Origin: Tamarix chinensis
Taxonomy: Eukaryota; Streptophyta; Magnoliopsida; Caryophyllales; Tamaricaceae
Direction: 5' to 3'
Assembly: GCA_030549775.1 (NCBI GenBank)
Contig: CM060175.1
Location: 110,779,639-110,843,638, forward strand
DNA: 64,000 nt
The notes below the pieces were generated by a model. That model was not told where the DNA came from, made no database searches, and was given only the letters and a program-made list of their open reading frames with translations. Positions within the stretch are counted from its first letter, which is position 1; every line of letters starts with the position of its first letter. Position numbers and translations under genes: made by a program. Of this stretch, positions 1 to 14,049 are shown one piece after another.

Positions 1-1700
1 TATCTCTGTCATGCCTTCGCCAAAGGAGCAATCAATATTATCATCCCAAGTTTAACCTTTCTAGTTTTTGTATCTATCCAACCAACATATTCTAGTGCTA
101 TCAAAATCTTTGTTACTATAGTGATTATATCTTCCTTTCCTCTCAACAGGATTTCCATGTCTTCCTTCATCACTTCCATCCATGACTCCAATCCTCCCTG
201 GTGTTGTTTTGGATGTGGTGGTGGTGTTTCGGCCTTATGGGTTGCTATTGGTGCATCAAAGAAGTGATTGATAACTATTTGGTTTATGGAGTGGGGGATA
301 GTGAATTTTTCTTTGTTGGGTGGAAGGGAAAATTCTACCCTAGTACAAAGACCGCCAACTAAGGTAAGGTAAAAGATAGGAACTTTGGTTTTGTTGCCAC
401 CACCTCCAGTTGATCCTAAATGATTCTTGCAACAGTAATGGTTTGTTTGGTGAGTAGGTAGTAGATTAAGACCATGTGGTTAAATGAGATATAGTGGTTG
501 TGAGTGGTAGGTAGCAAGCGACTCCTAAGGAAATGATACCAAACCTTATCCTCGGGTAAGATTTGTGGGCTATCGCAATGGTGAGCACCATTTGTGGTGG
601 CATGCCATTTCATTCTAGGTTTGGTGAGTGTGGTGAGGATTTCTATTGTGACCCCATTGGTAGGGTTTTCAGTCAGCTAAAAAAAACTCATTGATTTCGA
701 AGGAGGGTAGGTCATAAAAGTTTTTTATAGTTGTAGATAAGTAAGATAATAACTTTCCTTGAACAAAAACTATCTTAGTTTTTCTTGTATTGTCAAGATT
801 GCTGTAAAATTTCAGGCCTATAAGAGGAGAAAAGTCATAGGGGTGTGGACAGAAGGTGAGCCAGTGGCGATGATTAATGGGGCCAACAAGACATTGGGCA
901 GGTTAGGGAGGGTAAAACCTCTTTTGAAGTAAAATTTTAGGTTGGCCATAGTGTTGAAGTGCTCCTAGCCACTTTAAGACTAGAAAATGGTGAGAGAGTT
1001 GGATGTGTGCTTCAGGCACGTGGTTGGGGGAGCATAGGAGTGTGTTGCCTCGTCTTCCTCGGCGGAAGAAAATTCATCAGATAAGGTTGATGATAGTGGT
1101 CATTTTTTCAAAGAGGTAGATTTTCTTTCAATTTGAAGGGTTTTTTCTGCGGCTTTGGCAACAAAGTGGGTAGTTCATCTTGCCATAGTTGGGTTAGAGG
1201 CAGACGGCAAGGAAGATATGGGTACAAATATGCACATCGGGGTGTTTTCTCTTGAGGTGGTGATGGTGATGATGATGTCAGTGTGCTTTGGTGAAGTAGG
1301 TAAAGTGGATTGCGTGATAGGTTATGCTAGGTAATTATCAAGAAGGTGTTCTTCTTGCAATGAAAGGCTTCATAGAACCTTTTTCAACATTAGGAGAGGA
1401 GAGGAATGGAGTGGAGTGGTGAATATATAACAAATGAGATGCAAATTAAAAAGAAAAATAAGGGGGTGGTATTGTAAAAAGCAGTGCTAGACAAATAAGA
1501 TGTACCAGAGAGAGGGTGCGAGGGCAGTACATGCACACAAAGCATCCGCTTGACACTAGGTACAAATGAATCTTCTTGCAAGATAGGTATCATTAGAGTG
1601 CTTCATCTCGTGGCACATGGAACATGCCTTCTACCCACCTTTTACCTGCTCGGTTTCTTGGCAATTAAAACATTGATAGGGTACGGATATTAAAAGTAGG
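1..1700 (-). other. Unrecognised decayed sequence at left edge
   Basis: No intact gene. On the minus strand 1490-1690 reads YQCFNCQETEQVKGG, a stop, then KACSMCHEMKHSND, a spacing of CxxC pairs that hints at a broken zinc-binding domain. The rest gives short proline- and histidine-rich frames with many stops. The junction with the Athila-like integrase lies near 1690-1770. I cannot assign it to a family. Confidence 0.3.
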
Positions 1701-1769
1701 TATTTTTTTAGAAAACTCAAAAAATTTCTATGGGAATTGTAACGAACATGAGTTTAAATAATAGAAGAT

Positions 1770-4700
1770 AAAATTTTAGGTTGCCTCCTATTAGCACTTG
1801 GTTTAATGTCCTCAGCCTGATAACTTGATGCATTTCATTCTTTTGTGAAATGTTCCTGGCTTGTTGAAATTGCTTATACTTTTGGACCTCTTCCCTAGCA
1901 TACTTGAATATGGAGGGCCAATAGAATCCACTCTGGGGACCTTTTTGTATTCCTTATACCTCTAAAAATGCCTCCATAGGATTTGTGGTGACAAGCGGCC
2001 AAGATTTCCTTAGTCCATTGGCATGTTAGCGAAATAGGAACGGTTTAACCCAATAGTATTATTTGAGGTCATGGAAGAATTTCTTCAATTATTGTCAAGA
2101 TTTTCCAAAGGGAGGTATTTTGCATGCCAAGTATTTAGCAATATCTGCATACTAGGGTAGTTGATCCTACCTGACTGTCAGGAATTACTCATCAGGGAAT
2201 TTTTCCTTAATCTAGACTTGTTTATGATCTTCATTCCTTCTAGTTTAGAGAGTCGGTCCGTGATTTGATTATTCTTCCCCTAAAAATCCTTGATTTCAAC
2301 ATAAAATTTCTAAAAAAGTAAGATCCACCTTAGCAATCTAGGCTTGGGATCTTTTTTAGTAAGTAAAAAATGAAGAGTAGCATGGTCAGTAAATAAAATC
2401 ACTTTGGTTCCTAGGAGATAACATCAGAACTTATCAAATGCAAATACCACTGCCAGTAATTCCTTTTCTGTAATGGTGTAATTCAATTGAGCCTCATTGA
2501 GTGTTTTACTAGCGTAGCAGATGTTGTGGACAAACTTCTTCTTTCGTTTCCCTATGACTGTTCCTATAGTGCAATCACCTGCATCACATGTCAGTTAAAA
2601 GGGTAGACTTCACTCAAGTCCTACTATAATATGGGATTTAGTGAGTGCCAACTTTATTCTTTCAAAGGTTGTCTTACAAAACTCGTCAAACTCAAATTTT
2701 CTATCATATTCCAACAATTAACAAAGGGGTTTAGCAATTTTGGAGAAATCTTTGATAAATCTTCGGTAGAATCCAGCATTTCCTAAAAACTTCTAAAACC
2801 CCTAATAGTGGTTGGAGGAGGTAATTTTTCGATGACCTCCACTTTTGCCCTGTCAACCTCCAATCCCTTAGGTGAGACCCTATAACCTAAAACAACACCT
2901 TCCTTAACCATAATATGACATTTCTCCCAATTAAGAACTAAGTTGGTCTCTTCACACCTTATCAACATTCTCTCTAAGTTTGTTAGGCAATCCTCAAAAC
3001 TATTTCCAAAAATAGAAAAACTGTCCATAAAGATTTCTACAATGTATGTGAATATAGCCATCATGCACTACTGAAGAGTTGTGGGTGCATTGCATAGGCC
3101 AAAAGGCATTCTTTGAAAGTCGAATGTGTCATAGGAGCATGTAAATAAGGTTTTATGTTGATCTTCTAGTGCAATGGCTATTTGGTTATAACCATAGTAT
3201 CCGTCCAAAAAAATAAAAAGCTCTTACTACCAATCTTTCAAGCATTTGATCAATAAAAATGAGGGGAAAATGATCATTTCAGGTGGCTTTATTAAGTTTT
3301 TTGTAGTCCATGCAAATATACCACCCTATTATTGTCTGGGTTGTGATCAATTTATTCTTTTAATTTTGAATGATAGTCATACCTCCTTTTTTGTGACACA
3401 TTGAACATGACTTACCTAAGTGTTGTTGGATATTGGATAGCTGATACCTGCGTCGAGCCAATTGATGATTTCTTTCTTCACTACCTCCTTCATTGTTGGG
3501 TTGAGCCTTCTCTATTACTCAATTGATGAACTTAATGGGTCCTTTAGCACAATCTTGTGCATGCATAATGTTCGGTTATTTCCATGGATATCTACCATGG
3601 TCCATTCAACTGCCTTCTTATGTTTTTGGAGCAAACTGACCTACTGGTCCTACTAAAATTTAGGTAAGGTAGATGATATAATGACTGGTAGGGTATCCTC
3701 CTTACCTAAGTATGCATATTTTAAGTGAGCTGGTAATAACTTAAGTTCCAGCTTGGGAAGCTCCTCAATTAATGGTTTGGCTGCCTATATCTCTCCACTG
3801 TTCAAGCCAAGCAGTTCTCGAGGTTTTGAGTAATTTATCTAGCTGCACCCTACCATGTCTTCGGTATTCTATTCACTAGAATAATGGGTAGGGTAAATAC
3901 TAGTTAGATGGTCTGCGTCAAACAATCTGAATTCCTCATGAAGTGTACCTACATCAAACTCATCATAGATAGTTCAATCAATAATGTCAACTCGTGAACA
4001 CTCATCAAGATCCTCTTCCGGTAGTTTTATTGAATTGAAAACAATGAAAGTTATCTACTACTTTTTGACCCTCATTGTCAGTTCTCCCTTCTGCACATCT
4101 ATTAGGGTCTTGCCAGTAACTAAAAAAGGTCTACCCAAAGTGATAGAGACCTTGTTGTCGGCTTCATGGTCGAGGATTATGAAGTCTACCGGGAAGATGA
4201 ACCAATCTACCTTTACTAACACATCTTTAATATTTCCTTTAGGGTGGATATATGGTTGATCAACTAGCTGTAGAGTGATAATGGTAGGCCTTGCTTACCC
4301 AATAGCTAACTTCCTCTAAATGGACATAATTATAAGATTGATACTTACACCAAGGTCATAAAGGGCCTTACCACCATACTTGTCTCCGATGGAATAAGGG
4401 ATGGTGAAACTATCAGGGTCCTACAATTTTCTAGGTATTTTATGTTGGAAAATCAAAATACATCCCTAGATTATTGCTACCATATAATAATCACATAGTC
4501 TTCTGTTTCGTGTTAATATATCCTTTAAATTTTTTGCATAATTAGGCATCTGTTGGAGGGCTTCCACCAACGGGATGTTGATATGCAATTGACGAAGAAT
4601 CTCTAGGAACTTCTCAAATTGCTTATTCTACTACTACTAATGTTTGAGGTGCTGAGGGAGAGGTGGTGGTGGGATAAAGGGTTTAGGAATGATGTCCGAC

Positions 4701-6270
4701 AATGGCTTACTATTCTTTTGTGGCTCAGGTGTTGAAGTGGTATCTTCTTCTGAATTTTTGGTAGGATTTATCTATAATTGGGAAGGCACATAGTTTGACC
4801 TTCTCTCTAAGGGTTATATGTTGTTTGCTTGTTTGTTAAGGTGATGCTCTTCCTTAGTTTCGTCCCATTGGTAGGGAGGTGTAATTTTCATACCAGATTT
4901 GAGGGTAATGGCTTTACACTTCTCCTTATTATCTCTTTTGGGGTTCTTAGTATCATTAGGTAGAGTTTCACGGGGTCTACTACTCAGGGTTATAGCTAGC
5001 TACCCCATTTAGCTTTCTAGGGTTCATAGGGAGGTTGTGTTTCTCTAGATTGCAATATTAGTTTCTACCATGTATTCCTTTAGATGATTTTTTAGAGAGT
5101 TGGAGTTATTGTGTTGGGTAAGAGGTAGGTGATATTGTGGTTTTTGAGGGTGTTGGGGTTGAGGTTGGTAGTAGAGTTGTTGGTTGTATTGATTGGCCGA
5201 GTTTTGCATATTATTTTGATTAGACCATGAAAATTTAGGATGTTGTCTTCAGGCTGGGTTGTAATGATTGTTGTATGGCTACTGAGAGTTTCTGTCCTGA
5301 TTTCCCACATAGTTCACTAACACTAAATTTGCTACACTACACGCACGATACTGCAGTTGCTGAAGTAGTGGAATGTTGCTCTATTCTCTGTACCTACAAG
5401 TTAGTGGGAGCAATATTTTTCAATAGGTTAGACGTAGATGATACCTCAGCACTTAGGGATGTGATGACATCTACTTAAAATGCTCCTACTACTCTCACCT
5501 TATGAATGTTGTTGGCACTACCTCACTATTGTTTGTTGCAAGCTATGGTCTCAATAATCTCATAGTCTTGATCATAAATTTTACTTAGTAGGGCGCCATT
5601 GGATTAAGCGTCTACTAATTTTTTTGTCTAAGGGTTTAGTCCATGATAGAATATTTCTATTTGCAACCAATGAGGGATTCTGTGGTGTGGACATTTCCTT
5701 AACAATTTCTTGAATCTCTCCCATGCATCATGGAGTGTCTCATCTTCTTCTTGCAAAAATGTTATAATGTTATGCCTAAGCTTGGTGTTTTTTTAGGAGG
5801 GAAATATCACAGGAGAAAATTTTCAACTAAGTTATCCTCGGAGGTGATTGAACCAGTTGGCAGGGAATTCAGCCACTCCCTAACACAATCTCTCAGGGAA
5901 TAAGGGAACAATTTAAGTTGCAGGGAGGTTTCTAGAAATCCCTCAATTTTGAAGGTGTCACTAACTTCCAAAAATGCTCTAAGATGAAGGTGTGAGTCTT
6001 CATTAGGTTGGCCACTAAATTTCCTTATGGTTTTTAGCATGTGGAAGATGGCAGGTTAAGCTCAAAGTGAGGGGCTTGGATTTCTAGATGGGCAATGGTA
6101 GGGTTCAGGTGGTCTTGGGCTGGCACAACATAATCTCAGATGGCTCGGTTATGATAATCACCTATGGGTTGAGCTTGCATTCCCAATAGGTTTATGTTGA
6201 TGTGAGTGGGTAAGATCATGGGTAATCCTTCCCTCTGGTTTGGTTGTGGCATAGAGAGTTCGTTATTGCC
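1770..6270 (-). mobile_element. Decayed Athila-like Ty3/gypsy retrotransposon (gag-PR-RT-RH-INT)
   Basis: Read on the minus strand from right to left, with many frameshifts and stops. Gag lies around 5800-6040 (SLRDCVREWLNSLPTGSIT). The aspartic protease lies around 4060-4440 (ALYDLGVSINL, then VSITLGRPFLVTGKTLIDV). Reverse transcriptase lies at 2700-3480, with the catalytic box FMDS in place of FMDD and then LVLNWEKCHIMVKEGVVLGY. RNase H follows at 2380-2700 (TCDAGDCTIGTVIG, then YTITEKELLAVVFAFDKF). The zinc-binding part of integrase is at about 1790-2130 (SGFYWPSIFKYAREEV). The VEVIEKLPPPT and NLVLNWEKCH motifs are typical of the Athila branch. The integrase core and both LTRs were not found. 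Confidence 0.85.
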
Positions 6271-7029
6271 ATTTTCAGGCTATTTAATCAATCACCCAAA
6301 AGACTTTATATAACAATATTTGCAACAATAATGTACCTCTATTCTCTTTTCAAAATTTATAAAATCTACTTATATTAATGATTACAATATTTTGCATAAT
6401 CTACTAGAGGATACTAATTAAGGAGCAACAAAAAGCCTAGATAAAGTACTTTTTGGATTAAACAATAGTCAAATCAAAGACATCAAAGAAGCATAACTTG
6501 TGAGGAATTTCTTCTTTAAACAGTTGTTGATTTCCTTAATATTTTACTATCTTAAATGCTTATATTATACCATAGTTCTTATAATTACAATTCACCATTA
6601 ACACACTAACCTTTCAACTAGTTGTACTAAAATTTCACCTAGTTAAACTAATCTTTCATTCAATTATTCACCATTATAATTTTAATCGTTCATCACAATT
6701 CTACAATTCTTTCATCATTTTCACATGCAACTCACTTGCATAGAAATTTATAATTTTATTTTGGGTGTTCTTGCTACTATCAATTCACTATGGCCTAATA
6801 TACATAAATTTCAAAGATCAAATAATCAATGTCTTAGATAACAAATTGTTGCATGTCCCATTTAAAAATAAATATGGAACATGAGTAGTAGATGTAGTAT
6901 TGCTTTTAATAAAAAAACTATAATGAATTTCAATTTCATTGTTTTTCTGATTAAGTTATTCTTGCACTTAAAAAGGTTAAAGTGTATGTTAAAGATTTGA
7001 ATAAAAAAGTCCCTAGAACATATTCAGTT
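6271..7029. other. AT-rich stretch without recognisable gene
   Basis: No coding signal. It contains several TTCACCA words like those at 11.2-13.5 kb. It could be remnant LTR or leader of the neighbouring Athila-like element, but no PBS or LTR end is visible. Confidence 0.4.
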
Positions 7030-8100
7030 GAGAAATTTAATGTAATGCCCTAAATTTTGCTATTGAAATTTAGATGTTACCTCCAAACTTAGCACAAGTC
7101 TAGTATATACCTTTCTCGTACCAAGTACAAGGCTAAAAAATTTGCGATAAATAAATCAAAACTTATGAAAATAGATAGAAATAACATAAGACTTTAATAA
7201 ATTAAACGTAAGAACAAAGTATAAAGTTAACAATCCAAATAATATAACACATAGAAAAAAAGAGAGAGAGAGAGAGAAGAGGAAAAAAACGGATGAAGAG
7301 TCCAAAAAGGATATCCACAGCTAAGGCACACCACACATGCGGTGTCAAATAAATATAACTCTACGCCCTATCCTCGTTGTATAAATTTGCATCACTCCAC
7401 ATGAGGAGCCTTATCAAAGTCAGCAAAACCATCATCAAATACCTATGACACAACATCTAAAAAAGTATAGTATCAATACACATCTCATACTAAGTAACAC
7501 AACTATCCTAAAGAGATAAAATTATACACAAGGCCCATGAAAAGAAAGAAATAGAACATATAACAAGATAATAACATACTTACATATAGATGTGAAGTGA
7601 GAAGAAGAAAACTCAACCATCTAGCAATTAATAATGTCATATAAATTTATGGATAGACGAGATTCATTGATTATTATATTTCATTATCGTGATCTCAACC
7701 AAGATATTATATTAACTTGAGGACATTGATTTAAAGAAACCATAACAACTAATATAGTATAAGGATGGTACTAGTCCTAGCTGGTCCGTGCAAAAACTTA
7801 ACCAAACCGCCAAATAATGAGACGCAAAATCACTTAAGTATGTATACCCCTTATAAGCCTAAAATATATTAAGACTTCTATAAGAAAGAAGAGGGCATCT
7901 CAGATCTCACATGAGGCACGTGGTATAAAAAAGAGATAAACATTAGAATGGTACTAAGCGAATACCACACTTATACTTGGGTAGCTACCCCCGAGCGCTA
8001 CTAGTCTCAGCACAAGATCTGACACTTTAAGTAATTAATATTTTATCAAAAATTTATGTTAAATAAGAACCAAGGCTCATATAATATCACTTAATCACTT
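7030..8100 (-). mobile_element. Terminus of a diverged long LTR (same family as 47323-51589)
   Basis: Starts TGTAATGCCCTAAATTTTG and soon has GTTACCTCCAAACTTAGCAC followed by AAGGCTAAA. The 62487 copy reads in the same order GATATTACCGCCACACTTAG ... AATGCTAAGGCTAAA, and the end of the 4.27 kb copy does so on its reverse strand. Further partial matches (for example CACTTTAAGTAATTAATA near 8030) run inward. The other end was not located, possibly somewhere between 10.2 and 11.1 kb. Confidence 0.5.
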
Positions 8101-9799
8101 CTATAAACACAAACCAATTATTTTATTGAATTCCAATATTATCCATGTACTTGATTCATAGAGAAATTAAGGTCCAAACCATTTAGAGCACAAAGACCCA
8201 TTAACATACTACTAAGCCCTAATTGAGTATAGGAGGCATTAAATTCCAAGGAAGACTATCAAGGCATGAAAGCCCAATCTAGATTATTAAAGCATTAAAT
8301 TATAAGCTCTATACCATGCAATACCCAATAAAATTAGACCTCAATGTACATTAACCCCAATTATTCGAGACAACATTCAATAGCCAACATCTAAGTCAAT
8401 CAAGGTTTAACATATAAAGTCAAATAAAATAATCAATCTAAAGGCACATAAAATGACTAAAATATCTATAAGGTAAACTAACTTTCCTTAAGATGAAGAA
8501 AGGTGTATTTCATTCTAAAAGGATTATACTTAACTAATTGTGATCTTATAATCAAATATAAATATAGACACCAAGTATAAATTACTAAGATTATTCAATG
8601 TACCCATAGTTTTTCTTCCTTTTTTTCTTTTTCTTGGTTACTTAATCATTATAATTAAGGTCTCTAGGTATACTAATAAAATTTCACCCTAGTGTCAAAG
8701 CTATCCATTTTTACTGATTTTATTAACATGATATTCACTTAGGCCTCAATTGTTCCAGAATTTAAGTGTAATAGTCAAAATGCCCTTATTAACCTAAAAT
8801 TACCTGAAACTTTTAAAATTCGTAACTTACTCCGGACACATATACCATATTTAATTAAAAAGATACAAGAAAGATAATGATATAATTAAAAATTTTAAAA
8901 ACAATCTATGATGCCCAATATACCCATGGCTGAATATGTACAAAACCTTAAAAAAATTCATTTTAGCTCTAAATGCTCCAAAATTCATAACCTAGCTTCT
9001 ATAACCTATTATACATACAATATAATACTTCGATAAATTTAAAAAAAAATAAAAAACACATAAAATAACAAGAATAGAATCTAAACCATTACTATACTGC
9101 ACATTCATTACTACTCTACCGCATATTCATCACAATTACACTTAATATGCATCATACTTCTAGCAAATATAAAAACATGCAAAAATCACAAAAATCATTC
9201 TCTTATAAATTTTTCATATATATACACATAAGATAGCAACATACACATAACATAAAAGATCTTACAATATATTATTTCATGTTTGTAATCAAAATAAATC
9301 TAATCATGCATAAAATAACATATAATACACCTAACACAAATTCTTATTTCTAAAGATTAGTTTAGCTACTAAAATTCCTAAGCTCCTTAGCAAAATTAAA
9401 ATAAGGAACCTAGAAACTCCTTCTCTAAACCACTTGGTCATCTTTAATAATATAAGGTAAAAGAGCTAGATAAACCAAGATCAATAAAGAGGTAAAAGGG
9501 AAAGAAAGGACATGAAATGGAAAGATTACTCTAGAATATAGAGGCTTGGAACCATCGCCAAAAACCACAAACAACTAACAAGGATTGAGAGATCAAGGTT
9601 TTGGCAAGTTAATGGGAATGAAAAAAAGGAAAAAATAATAGATCAAAGGTATAAAACATTTGTTGCAATACACGCATCGAATGCAGCAAAAATTCCAAGA
9701 CTGCTAGGTAAGACATATAGAAAAGTAAAAAAGAAGAGATAAGGGACATGATTTCCTAGGTAAGATGGGTTTATAAATGAAGTAAAATATGAAAGGAAC

Positions 9800-9824
9800 A
9801 TATGTGTGTGTGTGTGTGTGTGTA
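9800..9824. repeat. TG dinucleotide microsatellite
   Basis: About eleven TG units in a row inside AT-rich DNA. Confidence 0.95.
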
Positions 9825-10966
9825 GGCATGGCATTTTTTGGATTTCGAAAAACATCAACTTTGTTGTAATTGCTCGACTAATCGAAAAACGAAAGTTTGG
9901 TTAAAAATGAGCTTTCATGGAATCGATTTATGGTCATAAAATGGTGTGGAGTTTTATTATACAGTGAAATATTTACAAGAAAATAAGAGAAGAGGATAAC
10001 GAGAGAGAGAGAGGAAAAGGTGCCAGAAGTTGGGTGGATCAACTTTGAAAGTTGTTGAGACTTTATGATTTTATGTACGTTTTGTAATGGAATACACAAT
10101 TTGGAAAAAAAAAATGGAGCGAGATATGATAGGGAGGAGATTGGAGTGAGTTTTTAGTTTTAATTTATCCTCACTTGAGTGTTAAGATTAGGGCTATAAG
10201 AGATAAGTTAAACTATGGTTGAATGTGCAAAAGAAATATCATAAATTCATGATTATGATACTTGGTGGACTTTTTGTTGACTGAAATGTAGCCAAGTTAC
10301 AAATTTGAGATTTTTTTGGTTAGGGGAGTAGTTAGAATTAAAAGAATGGTTAGAGGATATGCTTAAATTTATTTTTACTAATTAAATTGTAAGAAAGTTC
10401 AATAATGAACATTTATTGTGAAAAAAATATTAATTGAATTAAAAAATAATACAAAGTTATGGAAAGGAGTGGAATGATTTTATAAAATCAAATATATAAA
10501 ATTATTAGGTATCAAAGTTAGTTTGAAGCTTAACAGATGGAAAATAAGAAAAAATGACAAAAACTAATAAATCATGAAAATAATTTTTTTTTTTGCAAAT
10601 ACACAAAACACATAACGAAAGGTTCAAATTGTCATGGATTGATGGAGAATATTTTTAGAAAACTATACATATAAATATTTGGTATCATAACTAATTTAAT
10701 GACCAACGGATTTAAAATGACAAAAGACTAAAATCATCTAATTGCATAAATATATTTTTCTATCATATAATGATTCAGAAGGAATTGGTGAAACATAAAT
10801 GAATAAAATAGAAAGAAGAACTAAAAAAAGGGGGGGTTGATTCTCAAATTTTGAACACGTTGAAAAGAGTGAAAATACAATAATCGGAAGAATCACAATA
10901 AAATGTGTTTTCTACATACGTGATTGATGAAATGTTTAAAATTATCACGAACAAAATGAAATTTAA

Positions 10967-10968
<2 letters not shown>

Positions 10969-11022
<54 letters not shown>

Positions 11023-11025
11023 AAA
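10969..11025. repeat. TA dinucleotide microsatellite followed by AAT repeats
   Basis: About 19 uninterrupted TA units, then roughly six ATA/AAT units. Likely polymorphic; no other function seen. Confidence 0.95.
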
Positions 11026-13519
11026 GCAAAAATAAAACAGACTATGGGGTGTTTTTAATGAGGCGTGAGGATGCATACGTGGGGGATTGTGATGATTATG
11101 ATTGTGGTTTAGAAATGGATAATTTAAGCAAACATCTATTTAATTAATATTATTTCCCTCAAATAAAATGATCACATGAACTACAATATTCTTTTCCATT
11201 TTATTTTTTTTTATCATTCTTTGTTTGCAAACTAATCAAATGACATGCTAAGGATGAAGTATTTCACCACTCTAATGACAAGTAAGGACAACAAGATGTA
11301 GAAACATGAATGATATTTTTTCCCATTTCTGAAATGATAACACATGTAATTAATATTTAATGTTCTTTAGGATTACAATTTATTATTCTTTTTAGTGAAC
11401 AACATATCTTATCTATGTATATAAGTAATACTATTTCACCATTGCAACCTTATCTTTCATTATTGTTAGGTTTTTTTTCACCAATGTCCAACAACTCCTT
11501 CACTAGAGATGTGGATATCCTTAATGAAATATAAAACATACTAAATGATCATCAACATAGAATTCATTAAATATATATAACATAGTTTTCTACTAATCTT
11601 TCACCAAAAATATTACATAATCATTTTTAGAAGTCTACTGTTATTTCACCATCCTCCTTCTCATCTTTCATCGCTATTGTGTTGCTTTTTCACCAACTAA
11701 CTATTTTATCACTTATAGTATGTGCTACTCTTTCTTCTCAAGCTTCAATCTTCCTTGTGTCTTAGGTATATTGTTCTCTGTATTTTGAACCCTATCAATT
11801 GGTCTTGCATTTACATATCCCTACATTCTTAATAATTAAAAGAAATGTTAAATACAAATATTTCACCATAAAAAAGTTTTAAATACTGAACTTATAATAT
11901 AAAATGGATAAACATGTAATAAATTGTTCCCAAAATGTGGTATATGAGGAAAATTTATATGGGTATTTGATGAACCCAATGATGAACTCATAATATCTAA
12001 TGATTGGCTACCATCAAATGATGCATAAGGTACCCATCTTGTTCTACGTGCTTAATCGTTTCCTATAACATATTTCGTTAAAAAAACACATATTTTAAAA
12101 TAGATAAATTAATAAAACTTCATATGTCAATAGTAGTTCTAATATTTTTTATTATGGTCCCCAATATAATTTACAACCGATTAACATATCTTTGACAGTT
12201 ATTTCATAGAATTTTCTTCAATATTATCTATTAATCTCTCATGACTACAATGCATTTATTTTGCTATAATAAACATAAAATTTCACCATTGAACAATATG
12301 TATTTTGCCATCATTTTATAAAAAAATACATGCATAGAAGATTGAACTAATTCTTTTATATTCATCGTATCATTATTACAACTTTTCTTATACCCTTTCA
12401 AAGCATTACCCTTTGAATCAAGTATATTATATTTCCTTTTATTTCTTTCTCTCTTCACCTTTGATGTAGGTAGATTCTAAATATGTTCAGTGTTGATAGC
12501 TTCAATCAAACTTTCCTCACATTCATGTTATTGTAATCCCTAAATTTCATCAACCCTCATGTGTTTATCAACTACATCAAGCATTATGCACATCTTCACA
12601 AACTTTTTTACAAAATGGGGTTTACACTGCATAAAGAAACCAAGTCATTGAAGTCCATCGTTGTATGTGACATCCAAACAAACATAGAAACCACCACACA
12701 ATTTGATGAAAACACTCTATTTTCTCCCATCAACATTCCTCATCACTTGTTTATTTCGCCTCTTAATATGTACTTCTCTAGTATTTTATCAACACAATTG
12801 ATCTCATAAATTATCAACCAATATTGACACAATATACCAACTTTTGAGTACATCTTACATGTACAAAAAAAATTACGGTCGTTTTAATTAAAAATAATTA
12901 TATGCCAAATTATATTACTATTAGGTTGCCAAACCACAAAAAAATAATATCAATGCTAATAATTTAATATATCTTTTGGTAGTATGCAAGACGTTTCTTA
13001 TACCATTGCTCAAACACCAAATAAATATAAATCATATACAACTACCTTGCATGTAATAATAATTAAATATTAGCCATTGTCATCTCATGATGACCTTTAA
13101 TGCAACAAAACTCCTCCCTATTTTCTTTCCATCTCCAACCATCAACAATATTGATAAAAAGGCAATAGAAAACACGGAGATGTTTTAAGTAGTCAGTGTA
13201 ACACATTTATTTATTATCTTGCTTCTTTAGGATAATAATAAACCACTAGAAAAAAAAATTCTTAAAAAATATCAGACACCACTTATATATAATGTTATAG
13301 AGATTTGTCGACCAAGTAACATTTTCCCGTAGTATTTTTCATCGTCATGCAACAAATATTTTAATCTCATCAACTAGCACAAAGAGTATCAATATATAAA
13401 ACAAAAGAGTACAATATTATCACACACCAACATATATTTCATTAGTCTAAACAATGCCTTTCACCATTGAACAACATCTATTTTACCGATGTATCTTTTT
13501 TCCCAAATATAAATAAATA

Positions 13520-13973
13520 AATAAAATCAAAGCATCCTTATTTATAAATTAAACAACAGCAAGCATGCATACAGCCACACTTGTACGCAAATTAACTTTC
13601 ATCAGTGAAAAACATCTCTTCCATCATCACAAAACATATACAAAGTATCTATCTCAGCCCAGTATCCCAACGTCCCCTTTCGACAATAGTAGTATTATGG
13701 TGAAGTTGGGCCAGATTACCGGAAAACGATTCAGCTGGATATGAAAATAGCAGCTGAAGGCCTAGTAGGACGCTCCCAATAAAGCTCCGGAACAACTACT
13801 GTAATACATGTAGACGACAAAAGCCACGGGAGAATGCACACTCCAGTTGTAGCTGCTTAAAAGCCCTCCATAATTGGTACTTCTCACATTGATGTTTCAG
13901 TTTCCTCTCAACCAAAGAGTGATCCCATACGTAAAGAAACATTGCCGAAGTTAAAAGTAGTTCTGCTTATCTA
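13520..13973 (-). other. Putative 3' untranslated region of the lipase gene
   Basis: About 450 bp after the stop are clearly richer in G and C than the flank to the left and contain no TE motif that I recognise. On the minus strand an ATAAATAAGG sequence near 13540 could be a polyadenylation signal, followed by very AT-rich DNA. The limits are inferred. Confidence 0.5.
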
Positions 13974-14049
13974 TCACATCATTTGATATTCATCAGTTTT
14001 TACCTGCATATTTCGAGATTCCAACACCTTCTTCAAGGCATAATGGCAT
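13974..14049 (-). CDS. Lipase gene exon 14 (terminal coding exon)
   Basis: Acceptor ACAACTAG|ATGCC, phase 2. Codes [20 protein letters not shown] then EYQMM and TGA at 13974-13976. The [12 protein letters not shown] helix is the usual family C-terminus. ATGCAG|GTAAAA inside it could act as a donor to an unseen further exon, so the last nine residues are less certain. Confidence 0.78.

Larger units (their letters stand above)
8101..13519. other. AT-rich intergenic DNA with microsatellites
   Basis: No gene recognised. The left part may be the inner part of the long LTR starting at 7030. It includes a (TG)n run near 9801-9823, a (TA)n run near 10971-11008 followed by (ATA)n, and a string of TTTCACCA words from 11261 to 13467. 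Short open frames here have low-complexity translations. Confidence 0.5.

Noticed and set aside
3462..4259. Plus-strand open frames of 64 and 91 codons
   Set aside because: They are antisense shadows of the decayed Athila-like protease and RT on the minus strand.
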